Assembly: GCA_964473105.1 (NCBI GenBank)
Contig: CAYYNQ010000049.1
Coordinates: 1 to 52,533 of the forward strand
Source: CAYYNQ01 sp964473105
GTDB taxonomy: Bacteria > Sumerlaeota > Sumerlaeia > MVZB01
DNA: 52,533 nucleotides
Direction of reading: 5' to 3'
Within the stretch, counting starts at the first letter, position 1, and each line of letters opens with the position of its first letter. Position numbers and translations under genes: made by a program. The notes beneath the pieces are model-generated. The model had not been told where the DNA came from, did not search any database, and worked only from the letters and a program-made list of their open reading frames with translations. This document shows positions 26,339-34,637 of the stretch, piece after piece.

Positions 26339-27197
26339 CTGTATGAGACCCCGGTTGAAATGGTCCCGAAACCTGACGGGTTTGCTGAACGATGCGCTGC
26401 ATGAAGACCTCGGTTTGGGTGATTTGACGACTGATTCAATCGAGGGCGGCAGTAGCCCGGTTCGCGGGGAGTTGATTACCCGTTCGAGTGGAATTCTGGC
26501 TGGCTATAGAGTCGCTCAGAGGATATGGCAGTCTGCAGACAAGGGTATCGATATAAAATGGCATGTAAACGATGGTGATGCCGTGAAACCGGGCCAGGTG
26601 ATGGCAACCCTGGCTGGGTCGGCCGCAGGGCTGCTGGCCGGTGAACGGGTGGCCTTGAATTTTTTGCAGCGCCTGTCGGGAATTGCCGGTCTGACGGCGA
26701 AATTTGTTGGGGCTGTGGGTGGCAGTGGAGGTCCCCTGATATGCGATACGCGGAAGACGACCCCCCTTTGGAGAGAGCTTGAACGATATGCCGTGGCTGT
26801 CGGTGGAGGAACGAATCACCGATTCGGACTATTCGACATGATTCTCATCAAGGAAAACCACGCTAGGTTGGCCGGTGGGCTAGTGGATGCAATTCGTCAG
26901 GTGCGCAGGAGACATCCGCGCAGGAAAATCATGGCAGAAGCACATCGACCCGGGGATGTAGGGATTTGTTGCAGGGAGAAGGTTGACCTGATTTTGCTTG
27001 ATAATTTCACACCGGCAGCCGCTGACAAAGTCATCCGGCAGTATCGTGCCGTGGGGATTCCTTTCGAAATATCCGGCCGTGTCAACCTGAAGAATGTTGC
27101 GGCCTACGGGAGGACAGGGGTTGACAGAATATCCATTGGCGCGCTGACCCACTCAGCGCATCCGCTAGACATGTCATTTCAACTGTATACCGGCTGA
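26328..27197 (+). CDS. nadC: Quinolinate phosphoribosyltransferase (nicotinate-nucleotide pyrophosphorylase)
   Basis: Converts quinolinate and PRPP to nicotinate mononucleotide, CO2 and PPi in de novo NAD synthesis. 289 aa. Family landmarks: EDLGLGDLTTDSI, ERVALNFLQRLSGIAGLT, CDTRKTTPLWRELERYAV, GGGTNHRFGLFDMILIKENH, and the C-terminal barrel strands LILLDNFTP, ISGRVNLKNV and DRISIGALTHSA. All the arginine, lysine and histidine residues of the quinolinate site appear present. nadA and nadB are not in the window. The overlap with panB suggests coupled translation. Confidence 0.96.
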   Translation: MSHDCMRPRLKWSRNLTGLLNDALHEDLGLGDLTTDSIEGGSSPVRGELITRSSGILAGYRVAQRIWQSADKGIDIKWHVNDGDAVKPGQVMATLAGSAAGLLAGERVALNFLQRLSGIAGLTAKFVGAVGGSGGPLICDTRKTTPLWRELERYAVAVGGGTNHRFGLFDMILIKENHARLAGGLVDAIRQVRRRHPRRKIMAEAHRPGDVGICCREKVDLILLDNFTPAAADKVIRQYRAVGIPFEISGRVNLKNVAAYGRTGVDRISIGALTHSAHPLDMSFQLYTG

Positions 27198-27395
27198 CAT
27201 CCTGACTTGCTGGCAGTTGCGATTCAGATTCAATATCAGGGATCAAGCGGGGGCTGTCAGGCAGTTGTTTGCAAGGGTTGGCGTCTCCAAAACAGGGGAA
27301 TCAACCCGGTTATGAACATCCTTCCAAAGGGCGGTCAGGAATTCCATATGGTTGAGACAGGTGTTGCAGTCAGGGATGTAGCAGGACAGCGGAAT

Positions 27396-28835
27396 TCATC
27401 GTGTACGCCGTTCGCTGTTCGTCTCGGATTTGATCCGTTTGACAAGCGATTTTACGAGGTTCTGTTTTGCGAGATCCGTTGCCATTTCACCGGCCACCTT
27501 TTTGTGTGCGTGGATGATTGACGAATGGTCTCTACCGCCAAATTTCCTGGCGATTTCCGGATAGGATGCTTCGGTCAGTTCACGACAGAGGTAACAGGCA
27601 ATCTGACGGGGCTTGCTCAGTTTCCGGGTCCGGACTGGACCGGTCAGTTCATGAAGACTGAGGTCGAAGAAGTCGCAAATTTCCATCTGAACCATTTCGA
27701 CGCTGGTCTTTCGTGGTTCATCGCCGGCGATGAGTGGACCCAGGAGCTGTCGGGCGAGGTCGGTTGAGATCGGTTGTTTGGTCATGCTCGCATGTGCGGC
27801 GAGGCGCGTTAGCGACCCCTCAAGTTTACGCAGGTTGGTGCGGATCCGTTCAGCGATGAGGATGGTAACCTCGTCGGGCAGGTCCAGCCCCATGGCGCGG
27901 GCCTTTTTTCTGAGAATGGCGACCCGGGTTTCAAGATCCGGTGCCTGAATATCGACGATTAGCCCCCATTCAAAGCGCGAGCGCAGGCGCTCCTCGAGAT
28001 AGGTCAGCTCCTTGGGAGGGTGATCGGAAGAAAGGACTATTTTCTTCCCTGCATCGTAGAGGACGTTAAATGTGTGGAAAAACTCGGTTTGGGTCTGTTC
28101 CGCACCGGAGAAAAACTGCACGTCATCGACCAGAAGGAGGTCGACGTTCCGGAAAAAGTTCCTGAAATTGGTCGGGTTCTTCTGCGCCACCGAATCAATG
28201 AACGCGTTCATAAATGCCTCGGAGGAGACATACAGGACATTGATGTGCCTGCCGTAACTCTGCAGTTGCTGGCCAATGGCTTGCATCAGGTGTGTCTTGC
28301 CGAGTCCGACACCTCCGTAGATGAATAGGGGGTTGTAGACCTTAGACTGTGGATCGGCAACTGCTTGTGCGGCCGCATGGGCAAACCGATTGCTCTCCCC
28401 CACGACAAAAGTATCGAACGTGTAGTTCCTGTTCAGGGGGACACTAATCAGTTCGGCATGACGTTTGACATCCTGGGGGCGGCCGTGCAGGCTGGCCGTC
28501 TGTTTCTCCGCCGCTGGGAGGCCGGAGGTGTTCGGGGTGGCTGACGAACCCAGATTCCCGGTATCATTACTGCCGGTGGTATAGCGGAGCGTAATCTCGC
28601 GCTGAAGGTGCTTGGAAAATGATTCCGTGATGGTTCCCTGGAAATTGTTGGCGATCCAATTTCTGTAGAAGAGCGTTGGCACACCCAAGCTTATTTCATC
28701 ATCCTCGATTGAGAGGCATTCAACCGGTTCAATCCAGGTTTTGTAGGATTCGTCATCCAGTTTTTCATGCAGGTCTTTGAGAACACGTTTCCATAACAGT
28801 GACAGGGCGGGTGTCATCGCTGTGTCTTGGCTCAT
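27396..28835 (-). CDS. dnaA: Chromosomal replication initiator DnaA
   Basis: AAA+ initiator that binds DnaA boxes and melts oriC. 479 aa. Domain I is at about residues 10-85, a Ser/Thr/Gly-rich linker at 86-130, and the AAA+ core opens NYTFDTFVVGESNRFAHAAA with Walker A GGVGLGKT (174-181) and Walker B LLLVDDVQF. The C-terminal DNA-binding domain is intact (LTGPVRTRKLSKPRQIACYL split as GPVRTRKLSKPRQIA, and FGGRDHSSIIHAHKKV). No dnaN, recF or gyrB follows. No DnaA-box cluster is visible upstream, so the gene may not sit at the origin. Confidence 0.97.
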   Translation of the reverse strand: MSQDTAMTPALSLLWKRVLKDLHEKLDDESYKTWIEPVECLSIEDDEISLGVPTLFYRNWIANNFQGTITESFSKHLQREITLRYTTGSNDTGNLGSSATPNTSGLPAAEKQTASLHGRPQDVKRHAELISVPLNRNYTFDTFVVGESNRFAHAAAQAVADPQSKVYNPLFIYGGVGLGKTHLMQAIGQQLQSYGRHINVLYVSSEAFMNAFIDSVAQKNPTNFRNFFRNVDLLLVDDVQFFSGAEQTQTEFFHTFNVLYDAGKKIVLSSDHPPKELTYLEERLRSRFEWGLIVDIQAPDLETRVAILRKKARAMGLDLPDEVTILIAERIRTNLRKLEGSLTRLAAHASMTKQPISTDLARQLLGPLIAGDEPRKTSVEMVQMEICDFFDLSLHELTGPVRTRKLSKPRQIACYLCRELTEASYPEIARKFGGRDHSSIIHAHKKVAGEMATDLAKQNLVKSLVKRIKSETNSERRTR

Positions 28836-29108
28836 GTTTTTTCCAGTCCGGTCAATTCAAGGGGATGTTCGGCTGTGTGGTTTCTGTTATTGTGTCCGGG
28901 CTGCCGCGCCAAGCCAACCGGGGGCCGGGTCGGCGATCCGTGACGCTCTGTTCTGATCCTGAAATCGCCTGTTACGGACAGGCAGCCCCGACAATTCCTC
29001 ATGTTTAAACCTGAAGGACCAGCTACACTCGATCATGTTGGCGCGACCCAATAAGAAAACATCTTTTCGGGGTATGAATTCAAGTGAAAAATTCAGGTTA
29101 TTATTTTC
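28836..29108. other. Divergent dnaA / tRNA intergenic region
   Basis: No gene is seen. The part nearest dnaA is GC-rich; around 29075-29115 it becomes AT-rich. I searched for TTATCCACA-like boxes and found only poor matches, so there is no support for an origin here. The tRNA promoter begins at 29109. Confidence 0.4.
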
Positions 29109-29137
29109 TTGATTTTGGTCCCGTCGGGCAAGATAAT
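29109..29137 (+). promoter_or_regulatory. Sigma70-type promoter of the tRNA-Thr/tRNA-Tyr unit
   Basis: TTGATT (29109-29114), a spacer of exactly 17 bases and GATAAT (29132-29137), about 60 bases upstream of tRNA-Thr. Downstream gaps are short as far as the SurA-like gene, so it may also drive rph and the following lipoprotein genes. Confidence 0.6.
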
Positions 29138-29198
29138 CTCGTGTTTGTCGATCCTTTTCACCAGTTAAGTCTGTGTGGAAGTCGGGGTCCGGTGATGG

Positions 29199-29274
29199 GC
29201 TGGTGTAGCTCAATTGGTAGAGCACTCGCCTTGTAAGCGAGCGGTTGCGGGTTCGAGTCCCATCACCAGCTCCA
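29199..29274 (+). tRNA. tRNA-Thr (anticodon TGT)
   Basis: 76-base cloverleaf with encoded CCA. The acceptor GCTGGTG pairs with CACCAGC. The anticodon stem CTCGC/GCGAG holds loop CTTGTAA, giving anticodon TGT. D-arm AGCTCAATTGGTAGAGC and T-loop GGTTCGAGTCC are normal. Confidence 0.96.
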
Positions 29275-29354
29275 CGTTGGGTCGGGATGACAGCGATTAA
29301 CAGTCCGGCCATTAGCGTCGGGGTTCTTGGTTTTGGAGGCCGGAACAGAGATCC

Positions 29355-29440
29355 GGAGGGGTGCCCGAGTGGTTAAAGGGGACGGGCTGTAAACCCGTTA
29401 GCGCAAGCTTACATTGGTTCGAATCCAATCCCCTCCACCA
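29355..29440 (+). tRNA. tRNA-Tyr (anticodon GTA)
   Basis: 86-base class II tRNA with encoded CCA and a long variable arm after the anticodon stem. Acceptor GGAGGGG pairs with CCCCTCC. Anticodon stem ACGGG/CCCGT holds loop CTGTAAA, giving anticodon GTA. It lies 80 bases after tRNA-Thr and 60 bases before rph. Confidence 0.96.
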
Positions 29441-29500
29441 TCCAATTCCACTCATTTCAATTTTCTTCCCCGCCGTTCCGTCCATAGAAGGAGATGTCGT

Positions 29501-30232
29501 GTGATCCGGATTGATCAGCGTTTACCGGGCGAAATGCGGCCGGTTGTGATCACGCCCGATTTTATCGGTACGGCCGAGGGTTCCTGCCTCATTGAGGTCG
29601 GGAACACTCGTGTCATCTGTACCGCCACCGTCGAAAACCGTGTTCCGCCACATGTCCATGGCTCGGGCCGAGGCTGGGTGACCGCTGAGTATGCCATGCT
29701 TCCCCGATCGTCCCAGCAGAGGATCCAGCGCGATGGTGTTCGGGGTAGGATCAACGGCCGCAGTCAGGAAATCCAGCGGCTGATCGGTCGCTCCATGCGC
29801 TCCATTTTCGACATGAAACGCTTTGGTGAGCGCACTTTGATACTTGATTGCGATGTCATTCAGGCCGATGGTGGTACCCGCTGTGCCTCAATCACTGGGG
29901 CTTTTGTTGCCGCAGGACTGGCCATGGAACGCCTCAGGTTGGACAGGCAGCTTTCGATCCAGCCCCTGAACGATTATATCGCGGCTGTGAGTGTCGGAAT
30001 CGTTGAGAATATACCCGTTCTGGACCTTTGTTATCTGGAGGATGCCCAAGCCGAGGTGGACATGAACGTGGTGTTGACCGGCCGTGATGAATTTGTTGAG
30101 ATCCAAGGGACCGCCGAGTCAAATCCCTTCAGCCGTGATCAGTTGAATCAGCTTCAGGATCTCGCCGTCTTGGGGATTCGAAAGCTCATCGAGATCCAGA
30201 AGGAATTCCTTGGGCTGAACCTTGAGCCTTGA
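29501..30232 (+). CDS. rph: Ribonuclease PH
   Basis: Phosphate-dependent 3'-5' exonuclease that trims tRNA 3' ends. 243 aa from GTG 29501, which has GAAGGAG seven to eight bases upstream. A longer reading from 29414 is rejected because it would start inside tRNA-Tyr. Family motifs: RPVVITPDFIGTAEGSCLIE, RGWVTAEYAMLPRSSQQRIQ, GRSQEIQRLIGRSMR, LDCDVIQADGGTRCASITG and DLCYLEDAQAEVDMN. Its position right behind tRNA genes is fitting, because it processes tRNA precursors. Confidence 0.96.
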   Translation: MIRIDQRLPGEMRPVVITPDFIGTAEGSCLIEVGNTRVICTATVENRVPPHVHGSGRGWVTAEYAMLPRSSQQRIQRDGVRGRINGRSQEIQRLIGRSMRSIFDMKRFGERTLILDCDVIQADGGTRCASITGAFVAAGLAMERLRLDRQLSIQPLNDYIAAVSVGIVENIPVLDLCYLEDAQAEVDMNVVLTGRDEFVEIQGTAESNPFSRDQLNQLQDLAVLGIRKLIEIQKEFLGLNLEP

Positions 30233-30278
30233 ATGGATTGATGGAAAAACCCCAGGTTTTACTGGATAAAAGGCCCCC

Positions 30279-30836
30279 ATGGTCATGAGTTGGGTTATTC
30301 GTCCTGCCAACTGGTTTGTCCTCAACCTCGGGATCCTGATGGCCGTGTCGTGTACCCACGTCAACAAGGGACCGGGACCATCCGGGCCCAGAGTGATGAA
30401 TATCGTGGTTTCGGATTTTGAGAGTAATATTTCGGGCAAGGAAACGTTAACGCATGACCGCAGCCTTGCCGAAATGATGACGGCCAATCTGGTCAACAAG
30501 CCCAGGGTGGCGATGATCGAGCGTCAGGAGTTGAACATTCGGTTGAACCGGGTTGGTCGGTCTTCCGGCGACTGGAGAAAGCTTGGGCGTAAAACCGGGT
30601 GGGATTATGTCGTGATTGGGTCCATCTCGCGGCAGGGCAGAAATTATATCATCTCCTCCCGTCTGCTGTCCCTGACAACGGGCCGTGTCGTTCCTGGTAC
30701 GGCCATTGACCGTGCCTGTGAACGTGAAGAGGATTTTTATCCTGTGATTCAGGCCATCGCAGACGGGTTGGGTTTCCATATCCGGGTTCGGGCCGAGGAG
30801 CTGGACAGGCGATCGGCTGAGGTAGGCCATGAATAA
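30279..30836 (+). CDS. CsgG/FlgO-like lipoprotein
   Basis: 185 aa. The leader ends in the lipobox LMAVSC, so it is probably anchored in the outer membrane or inner leaflet. The mature region resembles the CsgG/FlgO fold: an opening strand VMNIVVSDFES, then LAEMMTANLVNKPRVAMIER, ELNIRLNRVG, and the GWDYVVIGSISRQGRNYIIS strand pair. Such proteins form secretion channels (CsgG) or flagellar-surface lipoproteins (FlgO); the short length fits the FlgO-like soluble type rather than a pore. Overlaps the PEGA gene by 8 bases, so the two products probably act together. Confidence 0.65.
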   Translation: MVMSWVIRPANWFVLNLGILMAVSCTHVNKGPGPSGPRVMNIVVSDFESNISGKETLTHDRSLAEMMTANLVNKPRVAMIERQELNIRLNRVGRSSGDWRKLGRKTGWDYVVIGSISRQGRNYIISSRLLSLTTGRVVPGTAIDRACEREEDFYPVIQAIADGLGFHIRVRAEELDRRSAEVGHE

Positions 30837-31212
30837 CAGGTGCAGGTATGGCTGTTTCGCCGTGTTCAAGGTCATGTTTTTTCTTGTTGTGACATTGTCC
30901 CTGACCGGCTGTATCCGGTCACGTGTGGTGATCACATCCGAACCCTCTGAAGCGGAGGTCATCTGGCGGGGCAAACCCTACGGTGCGACTCCCATTGAAA
31001 TTCCCTTCATCTGGTACTGGCGTTATGACTTCGTGCTGGAGAAACCCGGATTCCGACCACATGCCGTTGAGGAACGCTTCAGGACACCGCCTTGGTTTCT
31101 CATGCCGGTTGACCTGCTAATGGAAATCATTCCGGTGCCTTTTTATGATACCCGAAATCGCCACTATGTACTGCAGAGCGAGGATATCGGCAGAGGTTCG
31201 ATGCTTCCCTGA
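30829..31212 (+). CDS. PEGA-domain lipoprotein
   Basis: 127-aa lipoprotein with a TM-like leader ending in LTGC. The mature part is one PEGA-like domain: VVITSEPSEAEVIWRGKPYG, TPIEIPF and a YDFVLEKPGFRPHAVEE strand end. PEGA domains are surface or periplasmic beta modules of unclear binding function. A hydrophobic stretch FLMPVDLLMEIIPVPF follows, ending in aromatic residues. It sits between the CsgG-like gene (8-base overlap) and the SurA-like gene. Confidence 0.75.
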   Translation: MNNRCRYGCFAVFKVMFFLVVTLSLTGCIRSRVVITSEPSEAEVIWRGKPYGATPIEIPFIWYWRYDFVLEKPGFRPHAVEERFRTPPWFLMPVDLLMEIIPVPFYDTRNRHYVLQSEDIGRGSMLP

Positions 31213-31252
31213 AACATCTGCCTTATCCCATTGTGTTCTTGCCGGCCTGGTC

Positions 31253-32287
31253 ATGTCTCCTGTTGCTGCGTGTCGTCTGCTAATCATCCTTCCCCTTTTA
31301 TGCAGTATCATGCATGGGACGGCCGTCAAACCTGTTTGGGGGGATCCCGGGATTGTGGATGCTATTGTCGCAAGGGTCAATGGTGAAGCTGTTCTTTACA
31401 GCCACCTTCGTCGGGATATGCAGATGGAGAGGATGGAGCCCGGATTTTCCTTCGAGGGCCCACTCCGTTCTGAAGATTATCGGCAACTGATGACCCTGCG
31501 TATCGATGAGCTTCTCCTGATGCAGGATGCCGAGCAGAAGGAGATCAGGGTGGATAACTCGGAGGTTGCTCGTAAAGTTTCCGGGATTTTGAAAAACCTG
31601 AAATCCGGGTTCGAAAACACTCAGTATTTTCACGATTACCTTGAAATCAATGGAATCCGGCTAGAGACTCTCCGCGACATACTCGCCAGGCAGGAACGCC
31701 TGCGTGCCCTGATTGAACGTAACATCGGTCGTTCCATATACATGGATCGGCACGAGGTGGAATCTTTCCTTGCCCAGCGAGGGGAAAAGTCACTGCCGAT
31801 CGAGGAGATCGAGGTCGCTCAGGTCCTGATCCCATGCAGTCAAACTTTGCAGGCGACCCCGATGGGGAAACAACTTCGGTCCAGGGCCTTTGAAATTTCC
31901 AGGCTGCTTGCCGGCTCACATGACACATTTTCCAAGATGCTACGGAAGGTTCGACACCAGGACAAAATGTTGCACAAACCTGTATATCTTGGATGGATGG
32001 ACCCTGATGATCTGTTGCCCGAGTTGCGCGCTGCTTCAGTCCGTATGGAGCCTGGCGAAACATCAGTTCCCGTCGTGACCGATCGGGGTTATCATGTGAT
32101 TTGTTTGATGAACAGGCGTTCAGCCCATGATCTGCTGTTTGCGCAAAAATTCCGGGAGACGCGCATCCGGAAGCTTCAGCAACTCAGGGAGGAGGCGGAC
32201 ATCCGTATTTACAAGCCGACTGATCCGACTTTGTCATCCCTGATCCCCCGAGCATTGGGAGCAGGTCGGGGGGCAGGTGAACCTTGA
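31253..32287 (+). CDS. SurA-like periplasmic parvulin peptidyl-prolyl isomerase
   Basis: Probable chaperone/prolyl isomerase for outer-membrane proteins. From ATG 31253 it has a signal peptide (VAACRLLIILPLLC) and a SurA N-terminal segment (VDAIVARVNGEAVLYSHLRR, LMTLRIDELLLMQDAEQKEI). A single PpiC parvulin domain of about 100 residues follows (EVAQVLIPC, YLGWMDPDDLLPELRAASVR, PVVTDRGYHVICLMNRR). The second parvulin domain of E. coli SurA is absent. Reading is open from 31145, but that start lies inside the PEGA gene. It ends 10 bases before the convergent 175-aa gene. Confidence 0.82.
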   Translation: MSPVAACRLLIILPLLCSIMHGTAVKPVWGDPGIVDAIVARVNGEAVLYSHLRRDMQMERMEPGFSFEGPLRSEDYRQLMTLRIDELLLMQDAEQKEIRVDNSEVARKVSGILKNLKSGFENTQYFHDYLEINGIRLETLRDILARQERLRALIERNIGRSIYMDRHEVESFLAQRGEKSLPIEEIEVAQVLIPCSQTLQATPMGKQLRSRAFEISRLLAGSHDTFSKMLRKVRHQDKMLHKPVYLGWMDPDDLLPELRAASVRMEPGETSVPVVTDRGYHVICLMNRRSAHDLLFAQKFRETRIRKLQQLREEADIRIYKPTDPTLSSLIPRALGAGRGAGEP

Positions 32288-32297
32288 GATATTTTTA

Positions 32298-32825
32298 TCA
32301 GATATTCGAAATGATCTCGAATGTTTCAAAGCACTGGTAGCCGTACTCACGTGCGGCCTTCATCTGGTCAGGGTCTCCAAACGGATCCCTCATGTTTTCC
32401 TGGAGTGCGCGCCATGCGCAATCCCAGTTGAAGTTAATCCTTGTTCCTCCGGGTTCCACCACCGCTTCGCCGGTAAAGTTGGAGCAACCTGATACAGCAT
32501 TGACGGAGATCTGCTCAATGGCTGTCCCGGGGAATGATTCGAGGATTTTCAAGGCAACTCTGAGCACCTTGAGGGGTGGCGCCCCGGTGTTGGCGTTGAT
32601 GTGTCCGCCCGGTTGCCCGAAATCCCCTGAATGCAGCGATCGGACGGCCTTCTTGAAGGCCTCGGTTGCCTGGCTGGACCGCAGAATTAACTCGATTGAC
32701 TGGACTATTGTTGAGTCGATCATGATCTCGTACCGTGGGAGTGAGAGCCCGGAATCATAACTCTTGGACTCGACAACCTGTTGCTCCGTATCTTCGCTGA
32801 TGACCGATATGTCTGTCAATGACAT
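32298..32825 (-). CDS. Unrecognised 175-aa protein
   Basis: I do not recognise a family. No signal peptide or membrane segment; it looks cytoplasmic and mixed alpha/beta. The N-terminal third is acidic (SEDTEQQVVESKS). The centre has GDFGQPGGHINANTGAPPLK and a helix KVLRVALKILESF. The C-terminal part carries SGCSNFTGEAVVEPGG, then INFNWDCAWRA, DPFGDPDQMKAAREYGYQCF. Cys residues in SGCS, WDCAW and YQCF could form a metal site, but this is speculation. The codon pattern and length look like a real gene. It is alone, between the SurA-like gene and the coiled-coil gene. Confidence 0.6.
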   Translation of the reverse strand: MSLTDISVISEDTEQQVVESKSYDSGLSLPRYEIMIDSTIVQSIELILRSSQATEAFKKAVRSLHSGDFGQPGGHINANTGAPPLKVLRVALKILESFPGTAIEQISVNAVSGCSNFTGEAVVEPGGTRINFNWDCAWRALQENMRDPFGDPDQMKAAREYGYQCFETFEIISNI

Positions 32826-33056
32826 CCATGAACCGGTCGCGCATGGGGTGTCCGTGATGTCAATCTATTCATGAATGAAGATTATGGTTCCGCCAAAATT
32901 CCCGATCAAGGCTTCGATAATGAATGGCCTCGGACAGGTGGGCGCCGTTTAATATTGATCAATGGGTTCCGGATTGAAACAATTCGCATGGATTTGTTGA
33001 CAGGGACCAGCCAGTCGCCCAATTGTCAGCCCGTTCGGAGAACAGGAGTCCAATCA

Positions 33057-33500
33057 ATGCCGGAGGCAGGAAAATCATCCAGTGCAATGGATGAGGTGAA
33101 GCAGCGCCTTGCTCGCGAGGCGGAAATGATCAGGACGGCCATGCAGGCTAGAAAAGAACGGGAACAATTTGGAAAGGGACGGTCCGCCCGGTCTCACACG
33201 GCCGGTGCCCGGGGCCGGGATCTTCATAAGTTTACAAGCAGGAGTAATCTTATGGTGATTGGGCTGGTGCTATTGATTGGAATTGCGTTCGCCATTATTT
33301 CCCAACAGTATCGGAAATACCATCCGGACCCGGCCGGAATTCCGATTACCGAAATTGTGGAGGATTTTCAGCCACGGATGATGCCGCCGAACATTTTACT
33401 GCCCGAGGGTCAGGGATACCCGGTCAATGGGGAGGTTTCGGCCGGACGACCTTCCTTACCGGTCAATCCCGGGAATGACCGACAGAGAATTGGGAGATAA
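33057..33500 (+). CDS. Small membrane protein with N-terminal coiled coil
   Basis: 147 aa from ATG 33057, which has AGGAG eight bases upstream. The frame is open further upstream to 32871, but that stretch is not protein-like. Residues 10-45 are a charged helix (KQRLAREAEMIRTAMQARKE), likely coiled coil. A basic stretch is followed by one TM helix (about 63-83, LMVIGLVLLIGIAFAII) and a proline-rich extracytoplasmic tail. No family recognised. Seven bases before the SIS-domain gene, so probably co-transcribed. Confidence 0.6.
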   Translation: MPEAGKSSSAMDEVKQRLAREAEMIRTAMQARKEREQFGKGRSARSHTAGARGRDLHKFTSRSNLMVIGLVLLIGIAFAIISQQYRKYHPDPAGIPITEIVEDFQPRMMPPNILLPEGQGYPVNGEVSAGRPSLPVNPGNDRQRIGR

Positions 33501-33506
33501 CGTCTG

Positions 33507-34118
33507 ATGAACCATCACATGAAGCAGTTGCTGGATAATTATCCTGGACTGGAATTTTGCCGCAAGGAAATCGACGCCGCTTATGAGATGATGTTGGCCA
33601 CCTTCAGCCAGCAGGGCAGGATGTTGTTATGCGGCAACGGCGGAAGTGCTGCGGACGCGGAGCACTGGGCCGGAGAGCTCTTGAAGGGGTTTGCAAATTC
33701 GAGAAAGCTGGATCTGGAGCAGCGGCAGGGCCTGGATCCCGTTGTGGCCGACAAACTGCAGAATGTGTTGCCGGCCATTCCTCTGACTGGATTTTCATCC
33801 CTAGCGACCGCGTTTGCAAATGATGTCGACCCGGAATTGATTTTTGCCCAATTGGTGTGGGGGCTGGGACAACGGGGTGATCTGCTGGTGGGAATGAGCA
33901 CCTCGGGAAACTCATCCAATGTCCTGAACGCGGCCGGTGTCGCCCGGACGAAGGGGCTGAAGGTGCTTGGGATGACGGGTCGAGACGGCGGAAAACTTAC
34001 CGCTATTTGTGATATCTGCATCCGGGTGCCTGCCGACGAGACATACAGGATCCAGGAATATCACCTGCCGGTCTATCATGCCCTCAGCCTGATGCTTGAG
34101 GACGAGTTTTTCGGCTGA
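33507..34118 (+). CDS. SIS-domain phosphosugar isomerase (GmhA/DiaA-like)
   Basis: 203 aa. Single SIS domain, with CGNGGSAADAEHWAGELLKG, LATAFANDVDPELIFAQLVW, GDLLVGMSTSGNSSNVLNAA, LGMTGRDGGKL and the C-terminal ETYRIQEYHLPVYHALSLML. This matches sedoheptulose-7-phosphate isomerase (GmhA, heptose for LPS core) and its paralogue DiaA, a DnaA-binding initiation factor. The conserved ETYRIQEYH ending supports the isomerase class. Other heptose genes are not in the window, so the metabolic role is inferred. Confidence 0.8.
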   Translation: MNHHMKQLLDNYPGLEFCRKEIDAAYEMMLATFSQQGRMLLCGNGGSAADAEHWAGELLKGFANSRKLDLEQRQGLDPVVADKLQNVLPAIPLTGFSSLATAFANDVDPELIFAQLVWGLGQRGDLLVGMSTSGNSSNVLNAAGVARTKGLKVLGMTGRDGGKLTAICDICIRVPADETYRIQEYHLPVYHALSLMLEDEFFG

Positions 34119-34230
34119 CCTCCGGGGTCCCGATCGTCAGTTTTCGATGAAGATGCCTGATGCGGGTTTTCTGTATCCGCTTCCTATGCTGTTTCCAGCT
34201 TGACTGATAGAGGCAGATTGTCATAGCGGC

Positions 34231-34575
34231 ATGTTTTTTATTATATTTCAACTCGTCTGGTGTGTTGTCATTTTGGCGAGCCTTTGGAGGGTGTTTGAGA
34301 AGGCCGGCCGACCCGGCTGGTTTGCAATCATTCCGTTCTTCAATCTATACATCATGACCCGGGTTGGAGGATTGTCAGGGTGGTGGTTCGTCGGATCATT
34401 GATCCCGTTTTTTGGAATCATTGCCCATTGCTACATTGTATATAAGGTGGGGGGGAACTTCGGCAAAGGTATGTTGTTTGTAATCGGCCTGATTCTACTC
34501 CCTTTTATATTTTACCCCATTCTTGCCTGTAGTGACGTCAATTTCATCGGTCCCGTCCGGACCGGTGGAATGTGA
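34231..34575 (+). CDS. DUF5684-like small membrane protein
   Basis: 114 aa, three to four hydrophobic segments. WRVFEKAGRPGWFAIIPFFN and a later GKGMLFVIGLILLPFIFYPI fit the DUF5684 family, often found near signal peptidase I. Function unknown. A G7 run (34449-34455) encodes part of KVGGNF. No SD apparent. Convergent with murA. Confidence 0.6.
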   Translation: MFFIIFQLVWCVVILASLWRVFEKAGRPGWFAIIPFFNLYIMTRVGGLSGWWFVGSLIPFFGIIAHCYIVYKVGGNFGKGMLFVIGLILLPFIFYPILACSDVNFIGPVRTGGM

Positions 34576-34637
34576 CCGGGTATTTAGTTCCGTTCGATCA
34601 GTCCGATCACGGTTTCTGATGGCCGGGCATCTGCGGG

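Noticed and set aside
28836..29108. Replication origin next to dnaA
   Set aside because: No cluster of TTATCCACA-like boxes and no clear AT-rich unwinding element adjacent to them.
29414..29500. N-terminal extension of RNase PH starting inside tRNA-Tyr
   Set aside because: The reading overlaps the 3' half of tRNA-Tyr. GTG 29501 has a strong SD and matches the family start.
31145..31252. Start of the SurA-like gene within the PEGA gene
   Set aside because: No signal peptide would be possible from that start; ATG 31253 gives one.
32871..33056. Upstream extension of the coiled-coil membrane protein
   Set aside because: The sequence is not protein-like and ATG 33057 has an ideal SD.
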